From NCBI GenBank assembly GCA_011799875.1, contig CM022303.1:547291368-547355367 (forward strand): 64,000 nt of DNA, written 5' to 3'. Position numbers and translations under genes: made by a program. The notes beneath the pieces are model-generated. The model made no database searches and was not told the DNA's origin. It worked only from the letters and a program-made list of their open reading frames with translations. This stretch comes from Thinopyrum elongatum. Lineage: Eukaryota > Streptophyta > Magnoliopsida > Poales > Poaceae. Below are positions 56,167-64,000 of this stretch, one piece after another. Each line of letters opens with the position of its first letter. The stretch's first letter is position 1.

Positions 56167-57124
56167 CTAGATTTTCTTCACTGGAGGACCATTCCTGTAG
56201 TTAGTACCAACAAATCTAGCAAATACTTCACCATTCTGATTTTTTAATAGCTTATAGTTGGAGTCGAATGACTCATCAGAAGAATGTGGAGTATCACAAT
56301 TGTAGCCAGATAGAGTGGATGGATCAAATGGAGGTCCTTTTGCAGCAACCCATATGGTTTGGGGATACTGCTTAGGTTTCCAGTAGGATCCATCTGCGTT
56401 CAACTTTCTCTCAAAAGCAATACCGTCTTTCCTAGGGTTCCTATTCAGAATCTGCTTCTTGAGCACATCACACAAAGTTTGGTGCCCTTTGAGGCTTTTG
56501 TACATGCCTATGACGTACAATTCCTTCATACCTGCATTTTCGTCAGTAACACTTCTGGTCTCCTCAGATGAGGGGATTGAAACCACAAAGACATGTGAAG
56601 ATATAGCAGCAGTTGAAGCATTTGAACATCCAGCTGAAGAATTTGCATTATCATGTTCAAGACATTTTAAGCATGGAGCAACAAATTCTTCCTGAGCGGT
56701 GCTAATTTGTTGAGCGAGTAATGAATCATTGTCTTTCTGAAGATCATCATGAGACACTCAGCTTCTCGAGTTCTTGCTTCCTTTGAAGAAATTCATAGGA
56801 CAGATTCTTGTGTGCGGCTGAGAGGGCCACATGATGACTTTCAAGTTTGCCATACTTTGACTGAAGACGCTCAAGGTCGCCAGTCAGAGTTTGACTGCAT
56901 TCCATTTCATTGTTCAAGAGATCATCACTTTTATCAAGTAGGTTTTGAATCCTTTCCATGGCAGTTTGCTGCCTTGTGGCAATATTAGCAAGTTTGGAAT
57001 AGCTAGGAGTCATGTTTTCATAATATTCATCTTCACTTGAGAAGGGTGAAGAACGGTTGAGTACCTTGGTGCCCTTGGCCATGAAGCACGATGCTGACGA
57101 AGATGAATCATGTTCGAAAGTCAT
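56167..57124 (-). pseudogene. gag: Copia gag middle region: coiled coil and Cys cluster
   Basis: Two overlapping ORFs in different frames. 57124-56747 has the coiled coil (RIQNLLDKSDDLLNNEMECS, LERLQSKYGKLESHHVALSA). 56757-56167 has CLKCLEHDNANSSAGC and then WKPKQYPQTIWVAAKGPP. A frameshift separates them near 56750. The long coiled coil is typical of SIRE/Maximus-type gag. Confidence 0.7.
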
Positions 57125-57519
57125 CGTTTTGAGTTACTCCTTGAACTCGAGGAACCAGGGATCCTGACAGGTATGTTGCCCTTCATAGACATCAGAGATC
57201 CGGTCTCAGAGGAGCTTCGCATTGCAAAGATGCATGATCCGGTCTCAGAGGAGCTTCGCATCTCAGAGGAGATCCGGTCATCTCTGGACAGACTGAAGTA
57301 GATGATAGCCCTTGCACGTATATCCAGCTGAGTATACTTGTGAATGTCATCAGCATTGGCCATCTTGCAGAGGTCAGTCAATCCTATCTCAGTGACGGTC
57401 CACAGCTCACTGTTCATGGATACGAGACACTTCCGTATCATAGCCTTCCACTTGGGATAGTCTGTGCCATTGAAGATGGGGCACGAAGTGGATACCTTCT
57501 TTATACCTGTGGTCGACAT
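57121..57519 (-). pseudogene. gag: Copia gag N-terminal domain
   Basis: Starts MSTTGIKKVSTSCPIFNG; the segment FNGTDYPKWKAMIRKCLVSM is the characteristic start of Copia-type gag (UBN2/DUF4219-like). The domain is cut short. A short sequence (CTCAGAGGAGCTTCGCAT) is tandemly duplicated at 57207-57262, giving repeated SSSETGS peptides in place of the remaining gag core. Confidence 0.8.
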
Positions 57520-57572
57520 AACTAAAACTCCAGGTGGTTAAACCAAAATCACACAGAACAAGGGAGTACCTT

Positions 57573-57585
57573 GCTCTGGTACCAA
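57573..57585 (-). other. Copia primer-binding site (tRNA-Met type)
   Basis: Minus-strand TTGGTACCAGAGC lies 1-2 bases after the LTR end. It matches the initiator tRNA-Met-complementary TGGTATCAGAGC used by plant Copia elements, with one difference. Confidence 0.8.
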
Positions 57586-57586
57586 T

Positions 57587-59010
57587 TGAAAGCGCATGTT
57601 CACTCCCAGAGGGGCGAGGTGAATGGGAGATTTTAAGAAATTCGTTAAACTCTAAAGAATTTGACGAAGATCAGAGTGAAGAAATAGAAACGTGAGGGAA
57701 ACTAAGTCATCATTGAATCAGAGTACATGCATACAGGATACATAAGAGTGAAGAACATACAATCACATAGGCATTCAAGCATGAGGAACATAAACTAAGG
57801 AAATGAAATATAGCATGATGAAATTCTTCAGTTCAAATTCATCAGAAGATAGATCACAATTTCTTTAGCAGCGGGATAATGTAAGAGAGGGTGAGGAATT
57901 TGAAACCAGGTTGGCTCGATGAAGACAATGCAATTTGGTAGACAAGTTCCAATTGCTGTATCAACTGTACATCTGGTTTAGGCGGCTGAGTCGCAACTCA
58001 GAGGACACACAGTCCTCACCGTATTCATCTTGAGCTAAGGTCACTTAGTCCTCGCCCAATCACTCGTGGTAAGTCTTCAAGGTAGACTTCCAAAACCTTC
58101 ACAGACTTGTTCACCGGCACACCATAATGACTCTTGGTGTACTCAGAGCTTGATGCCTAACCGTCTGGAAGAATGACAGTCTTCAAAGGTAATAGGCGTC
58201 AGATCACACAGATCAATCTCTTCAGTGATGCTCAATCACTTTTGGCTCTGGGTTTTTCCTCACTTAGGATTCTCTCAAAGTCATCATAGGATGGGTTGCT
58301 CTCAAATTACAAGTGTCAAGTTCTCTCGGAGCAGCCAACCAACAAGTGGTTGTGGGGGCTGCTATTTATAGCCAGGGCAACCTGACATGAATTGTCATAA
58401 ATGTCCTTCTCTGATTCGACCGTTGTTAGGATAAGGATCCACTCGACAGCTGGCCCGCGACGCAGCAACGGTTGGAATTTGAACTCTCAAATTCGTCGGG
58501 GCACTCAATTTCCTCACTTTTAGGCAGGTCACCCTGGCGAAATCCTAACTCCTCAGCATGACCAAATTCGTTAGCGACCACTTGAACTTCGTCACTATCA
58601 CTAGCAAATGCGTCAACTGTACTGGAGATTTCCAAAGGCTTCACTCGAAGCGGCTAGAGTAGTATAGGTTTGAGTAAGTTTGAGCATCACTTTGGAAATG
58701 TGAAATATGTTTCACCTAGACCCCCTTTTTACAGTACGGTTTTTTCTATGACTCAAATAAGATGAAAAGAAACTACGAAAACAAAAGTCTTCAAGCTTCA
58801 AAGTCTTCACATCAATTTCTTCAAAGGCCGTACCAATTTCATCACCAAATTCTTCACTTGAAGAATAACATTTTTAGGGGTCGTCTTCCATGTGTTAAAC
58901 CAAATCTTCAAGGACTCTTTCTCCTGTGTATACTCACAAACACATTAGTACCTCAACCTATTTGTCTTCAATACTCCAAAACCACTAAGGGGGCACTTGA
59001 TGCACTTACA
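57587..59010 (-). repeat. Copia 5' LTR
   Basis: 1,424 bp on the minus strand, from TGTAAGTGCATCAAGTGCCC at 59010 to ...GCGCTTTCA at 57587. It contains TATAAATA (58363-58370). The partner LTR is outside the window, so its age cannot be estimated here. Confidence 0.8.
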
Positions 59011-60420
59011 GAAACAAATTCTCATCATTGTTTCAAAAATTTGCAAGTAATATGTCATATCAATAATGGGTTGCGTATGTGTAAAATTAAATAGCATACA
59101 ATAGTGTATATTCTATCTACTGACAGGAAGTTACATATACTTTACTTGTGCACATCATATCTTCGGAAGTTCAACAAAATGGGAGAACATGTGCCTTCTT
59201 TTTTTCAGTGCAAACATTCACAATTGTTGGTTGTTTAGAATAATAGTGGTTTATTTTGAGATTGTGAAAGTTCTAGCAATTAGTCAACAATGATTGGTAT
59301 CATAAAATTGATTATCTTAAATCTACATACATGAGTTTGATAGTAAGATATATAGTTGTTGATATTCGTGAAATTGGTGTATCTTTCATTTTGCCACTTT
59401 GTCCATAGCAGTGCAAATCTCAAGCAAGTGAATCAAATTTTTGAAATTGTGTGTGTGCTACTGCTGACTTCATCCACTTCATTATAAAGTAGATACCCTT
59501 ACGTTCAACTAGATATAAAAACTAGAACTAAAAATCTGAGCAAGGCCCAGCGACCGAATATTAAACACCTAAGATACATACTCATTTTACACATTTATCA
59601 AGAGAAAATCTGAAGCTATAATTGGTACAAAGGCTCAAGTATGGTGTAAGTGCTTAGATATTGATATCTCCTTTACTACATGGCAACATTGGGGTTTTGA
59701 TACATCTTTGTGCAGCATGTCTTGATTCTTTATCTTGGAGCTCCTGTTTAATTCATGTGACACTGAATTATAAGATCAGAATATGTACAAAAGAGTTTAT
59801 GTTTATCTCATCCATTGAAAATATCAAGCTGATTGTTTGTGTGCTGTCCTATAATTAGATTGCAGGGATAAGTTACCTGAAAGGATAAACTAATTTATTA
59901 CACTGAATGGAACATCGGTATCTTCTTTGTTCAGTTCATGAAGTACCCACTCTGGGCTACACTTAATGCAAGTAAATTCTCTTGAATTTGCTTCCCGTAC
60001 ATTTTGAAGCCATACTTTTATATCACTTTCCCTACTTTTACATTATTTTCCAAAGGCAGGCCGACATGACTATCTTCTAAACCTTCTTATACTTATTTAG
60101 TGAAACAATTTCTTTGTTTAAAGAGTGGACATGGCTCCAGCCTATAGATCGTAAGATTTTATACTTCTTCAAAATGACTACATGGCTCCAATATGTGGAT
60201 TTCAGTGGAATGAATATTTTCTTGGTGATATTTTGCAAGGTGACTAGAATGGTGGAAGAATTGCTTGCATGTTGAAGGTGTTAGCACACAAATTGTTAAA
60301 GACCATGAGAAGATTATTCATTCGGTAGTTTAGTAGTTTATTGGCGGCTTTCACGGGAATTTGAGGTAATTCTTATTGGAACCCCTTAGTTAGAGTAGGC
60401 CAACCCTAGGCTTTTTGGTA
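59011..60420. other. AT-rich flank of the Copia insertion
   Basis: No ORF, element end or RNA gene is supported. This is the target DNA into which the Copia element inserted. Base composition and lack of repeats suggest low-copy intergenic or intronic sequence. Confidence 0.4.
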
Positions 60421-60589
60421 GACTATGACATCAACATTAAAAAACAACAATGTAGCTCAGTCAAAATTTTACCAATAAAGAAAACTACAAAGTACCTAAT
60501 CTTGAACATTAACATTTCATTTGATTTTGGAGACTTTATGAAGGGCAATTTTATTCCAGTAGTATCAATATAGGATGAGAGGTTCACTT

Positions 60590-60700
60590 GGTTATATTCA
60601 TTTGCATTGAACAAGCTCAACCAGGATGTTGGCATTAGATCATTGAACCATCTACCAAATGCATGGTAAAAATATGCGCAATGCTTATTGTTGTTCTCAT
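60590..60700 (-). pseudogene. Single exon-like fragment of a HECT-type E3 ubiquitin ligase
   Basis: Within the minus ORF 60423-60731 the peptide AFGRWFNDLMPTSWLSLFNA followed by NEYNQ closely follows the HECT-domain segment of plant UPL-type ligases (AF.RGL.DLI.PSWL.LFNA.EFNQ). It is followed directly by GTGAAC, a plausible donor. HECT ligases transfer ubiquitin through a C-terminal Cys. That part and all other exons are not seen here, so this is either one exon of a gene scattered by insertions or a transposed fragment. The key Gly of RGL is Trp-Phe here, suggesting decay. Confidence 0.5.
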
Positions 60701-60739
60701 TAGAAACTACACCCATAGATAGATGAATCATGGTCTGGA

Positions 60740-61638
60740 ACAGATCAACAAATAGGTTGAATTTTTTTCTGTATTATTTGAAGTGACAATACATAACAGA
60801 ATGAGAAAAGGCTAGGATATACAACAGAGCAGGAGCAGATTTACATGTTTGTATTTCTGCTTTTTTCTATCACGGATATAATCCAATGAGACATAATTTA
60901 TTAGGAGTTACTGCCCTTTTCATTTGTGCTTCATCGATAAATTACTTTGCTTGGTCAAAGTTTAGAGTGCATGACAACTTAACTTGCTGCATGGGAGGAA
61001 GGTTGACTATAAGTAGGCGAGGTACAAAAGTAGGCTCCATCTCTGTTACATCTGCTCAGGCTACTAAATTTGGTCCACTTACTCATTTCAGTTTCACTTG
61101 ATGTATATGAAATAAATATTTTATAAAGCTTTATTTTTAGGTTTCAGTTATTATCTGAAAGCCGAGTAGAGAATTAGAAGCGTTGTAGTCGGAATTTAAA
61201 AGCTACATCTGATTACCAATTAGAACTTAAATGCTTTTTCATTATCTTTCCAATTGCACTATCAATTGGTTTTAAATTTTAGATAAAGCGTAATCTTGAT
61301 TATTCACATATGCTTCTATTTTTTTATTCGTCATGATAACCCTGCCATTGCTATGGTTTTGATTCTTGAAAAAAATTCCATGTCTTCAAAGGTATCTATA
61401 CCCTTTGTACAGGTTTACTTTTAGTGTGCGGATCATGGTAGAATATCCATTTAGCTCCCTGAATATTTTAGATGATGAGCAGATCAATTGCATTCTTTGT
61501 AATTGAGTTTGCACACATTTAAAAGCTAATGTTAATAGCAGTTGCAGGTGCAGTCTCTAACTATTACCCTTTTCATTAATAACAAGGCATCAGTGGTGGA
61601 AGAGCTATTGCTCAAGGACTTGGCAATAAACAACGACG
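60740..61638. other. AT-rich flank, no gene recognised
   Basis: No supported feature. A 71-codon ORF at 60886-61101 has no recognisable domain. Confidence 0.35.
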
Positions 61639-61760
61639 GATTTTTTTTTCGAAAAGGAGGACTACCCTCGGCCTCTGCATCAGCATGATGCACACAACCA
61701 TTTTTATTAATTATTCACCAGAGTTTGACAAAATGAATACAAGGATCAACCTGAAGCACC
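61639..61760 (-). mobile_element. Possible retroposon 3' end (poly-T at left)
   Basis: A T run (ATTTTTTTTTCG, about 61642) followed by GAAAAGGAGGACTACCCTCGG and CCTCTGCATCAGCATGATGC. On the minus strand this reads as a 3' end with a poly(A) tail, as in grass LINE/SINE copies. No target duplication could be defined because the Gypsy LTR begins close by. Confidence 0.35.
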
Positions 61761-61785
61761 ATGTCAGCGTTCTGGGACCAGGGGT

Positions 61786-63309
61786 TGATGCGTCTCCAAC
61801 GTATCTATAATTTTTTATTCTTCCATGCTATTATATTATCTGTTTTGGATGTTTTATATGCATTAATATGCTATTTTATATTATTTTTGGGACTAACCTA
61901 TTAACCTAGAGCCCAGTGCCAGTTTCTATTTTTTCCTTGTTTTTGAGTTTTACAGAAAAGGAATATCAAATGGAGTCCAAACGGAATAAAAGACATCCAC
62001 GAAGCTTGGAGAGGGGGTCAGAAGATGACCGAGGAGGCCACAAGCCTGCTAGGCGCACGGGCTTGTGGGCCCCTCGGGGGTCTCCTAACCCTAATTCTTG
62101 CTGTATAAATTCCCAAATATTCCCAAACCACCAGAAGCGTCCACCAAAATACTTTTTCGCCGCCGCAAGCCTCTGTTCCCATGAGATCCTATCTTGGGGC
62201 CTTTTCCGGCGATCTGCCGGAGGGGGATTCGATCATGGAGGGCCTCTACATCAACCTGGTTGCCCTTCCGATGATGCGTGAGTAGTTTACCACAGACCTA
62301 CGGGTCCAAAGCTAGTAGCTAGATGGCTTCTTCTCTCTCTTTGATCTTCAATACAATGTTCTTCTCGATGTTCTTGGAGATCTATTTGATGTAATACTTT
62401 TTTGTGGTGTGTTTGTTGAGACCCGATGAATTGTGGATTTATGATCAGATTATCTATGAATATTATTTGAGTCTTCTCTAAACTCTTTTATGCATGACTA
62501 AGATATCTTTGTATTTCTCTTCGAACTATCAGTTTGGTTTGGCCAACTAGATTGGTTTTTCTTGCAATGGGAGAGGTGCTTAGTTTTGGGTTCAATCTTG
62601 CGGTGTCCTCACCCAGTGACAGTAGGGGTAGCGAGGCACGTATTGTATTGTTGCCATCGAGGATAAAAAGATGGGGTTTTCATCATATTGCTTGAGTTTA
62701 TCCCTCTACATCATGTCATCTTACTTAAAGCGTTGCTCTGTTCTTATGAACTTAATACTCTAGATGCAGGCAGGAGTAGGTCGATGTGTGGAGTATTAGT
62801 AGTAGATGCAGGCAGGAGTCGGTCTACTTGTCACGGACGTGATGCCTATATGCATAATCATTGCCTTAGATATCGTCATAACTTGGCGCTTTTCTATCAA
62901 TTGCTCAACAGTAATTTATTCACCCACCATATGCTATCTTCAAGAGAGAAGCCTCTAGTGAAACCTATGGCCCCCGGGTCTATTTTCCATCATATATTTT
63001 CAGATCTATAAACCAAAAAACCCAAAAATACCTTGCTGCAATTTATTTGTTTTTTACTTTGTTTTACGTTTTAGTAATCTTTTATACCTATCTCTATTAG
63101 ATCTCACTCTTGTTCAAGACCGTGAAGGGATTGACAACCCCTTTTTCGCGTTGAGTGCAAGTGTTTGTTAGTTTGTGCAGGTGCATAGATTGGAGACTTG
63201 CTTGTGCCTCCTACTGGATTGATACCTTGGTTCTTAACTAAGGGAAATACTTATCTCTACTTTGCTGCATCACCCTTTCCTCTTCAAGGGAAAAATCAGC
63301 GCAAGCTCA
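61786..63309 (+). repeat. 5' LTR of the second Athila-like element
   Basis: About 1,524 bp. The end is placed at GCGCAAGCTCA by analogy with the other element and the PBS 21 bp further on. TATA box TATAAAT at 62104-62110. Much of the central sequence (CATGCATGACTAAGATATC, GATGCAGGCAGGAGTCGG) parallels the LTRs at 43749 and 50098. Confidence 0.75.
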
Positions 63310-63330
63310 AGAAGTAGCAGGAAGAATTTC

Positions 63331-63350
63331 TGGCGCCGTTGCCGGGTAGG
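63331..63350 (+). other. Primer-binding site, second Athila-like element
   Basis: TGGCGCCGTTGCCGGGTAGG, the intact form of the site seen mutated at 45328. Confidence 0.8.
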
Positions 63351-63557
63351 TTCTACATCAAGCCTACCAAGTACCCATAATAAACTCTCATCTCTTGCAT
63401 TACATTATTTCCATTTTCCTCCCGTTTTCCTCTCCCCCACTTCTAAAATGTTTTCAGAAAAACATAAAAAGATTTGCCTTTTTATCCGCCCTTCTTTCGT
63501 TCGTCTTTTTCGCTTGCTTTTTGTTTGCTCGTGTGCTAGATCGCTTGATTTGCTATC

Positions 63558-64000
63558 ATGGATAGTCTTCCTACCATTGCTAGTACCCCTGAAAGTGAGG
63601 TTCTCAACTTTAAACAAAGGGAGGGAGAAAATTTAAAAGATGCTTGGTATAGAATTTGCAATGCTCAAAATAGATCTACTCGTAAGCAATCTACTACCGT
63701 TCTCCTCCATAATTTTTATGTGGGTGTTACTACTTGGCATAGATATGTTCTAGATACCATTACTGGAGGTTATTTCTTGGGGAGCCATACCTTGGATGCT
63801 TATAATGCTATGATAGAATTGGTAGGCTCACCACCACTCATGTTTAATGAAACAGTTTTAACTTTGGAAGATGTGATGCAAAGGCTTGATATTATTGAGA
63901 ATAAAATTGCTACCGTAGAGCTTATTGAAAACTTGGATAAGAAGATTCATAATCATATTACTAAATTTGGATCAAAGGTAGGAATCACTTTAAAGAATCT
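63558..64000 (+). CDS. gag: gag, second Athila-like element (partial at window edge)
   Basis: The ATG at 63558 opens MDSLPTIASTPESEVLNFKQ and the frame stays open for 147 codons to the window edge. The segment REGENLKDAWYRICNAQNRS corresponds to the Retrotrans_gag core (E-S-L-x-x-A-W-x-R-F). It is shorter at the N-terminus than usual: an Athila gag normally has over 100 residues before this motif. An N-terminal deletion is possible. Confidence 0.7.
   Translation, partial: MDSLPTIASTPESEVLNFKQREGENLKDAWYRICNAQNRSTRKQSTTVLLHNFYVGVTTWHRYVLDTITGGYFLGSHTLDAYNAMIELVGSPPLMFNETVLTLEDVMQRLDIIENKIATVELIENLDKKIHNHITKFGSKVGITLKN

Larger units (their letters stand above)
39632..59010 (-). mobile_element. 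Copia LTR retrotransposon (SIRE/Maximus-like), main part
   Basis: On the minus strand the order is LTR, tRNA-Met primer site, gag with coiled coil, protease, integrase, RT, RNase H and an extra ORF after pol. An extra post-pol ORF is characteristic of the SIRE/Maximus group. The element is interrupted by an Athila-type Gypsy element (43749-51673) and a solo LTR (52857-55647). The CACTA transposon cuts its third ORF region, and the 3' LTR lies off the left edge. Frameshifts, stops and an RT active-site loss make it inactive. Confidence 0.85.
61786..64000 (+). mobile_element. Second Athila-like Gypsy element, left part only
   Basis: Starts TGATGCGTCTCCAACGTATC and continues through a whole 5' LTR, primer-binding site and the beginning of gag to the window edge. 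It is related to, but clearly diverged from, the element at 43749: shared LTR start, shared PBS, different gag. The right end and target duplication are outside the window. Confidence 0.8.

Overview
This window is plant nuclear DNA and almost entirely nested transposable elements. I infer a Triticeae grass (wheat, Aegilops, barley or a relative) from the element types: SIRE/Maximus-like Copia elements, Athila-type (Sabrina/WHAM-like) Gypsy LTRs that begin TGATRYGTCTCCAACSTAT, a Tat-lineage Gypsy element with an antisense gene, and a very large CACTA transposon. No bacterial or organellar feature, rRNA or tRNA gene was found, and no intact host gene is visible.

Layout. (1) The host element is a minus-strand Copia retrotransposon. 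Its 5' LTR is at 57587-59010 and its body reads leftward: gag, protease, integrase, RT, RNase H and an extra third ORF at 40405-39662. Its 3' LTR lies beyond the left edge. It is dead: gag is in pieces, the RT catalytic motif reads YVVD, and there are several stops. (2) A 39.6-kb CACTA transposon (40-39631) sits at the end of the third ORF. It has 27-bp TIRs (24/27 identical) and a perfect AAT target duplication. Its left part holds a minus-strand tnpA-type gene with duplicated exons. Its right part is non-coding but holds several copies of one promoter/exon/intron-like unit. Its ends carry dense subterminal repeats. (3) A 13.9-kb Tat-lineage Gypsy element (3282-17212) sits inside a tnpA exon. 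Its 1010-bp LTRs differ at about 8 positions, so it is the youngest datable insertion. It encodes a sense gag-pol ORF broken by two in-frame stops and a predicted 4-exon antisense gene. (4) An Athila-type Gypsy element (43749-51673, TSD CTCAC) splits the Copia integrase. It carries only gag and protease remnants. (5) A 2.8-kb Copia solo LTR (52857-55647, TSD ATCAG) splits the Copia gag/protease region. (6) From 59011 to about 61640 is older, AT-rich, low-feature DNA containing what looks like one exon of a HECT-type E3 ubiquitin ligase gene. (7) At 61786 another Athila-like Gypsy element starts on the plus strand (LTR, PBS, start of gag) and runs off the right edge.

The genes do not form one pathway; the logic is insertion order. 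The Copia came first. The Athila element, the solo LTR and the CACTA then broke it, in an order not resolved between them. The Tat element later broke the CACTA. The least-explained parts are the reiterated transcription-unit-like family at 23.3-35 kb, the spliced antisense gene of the Tat element, and the promoter-plus-intron arrangement in front of the third ORF of the Copia element.
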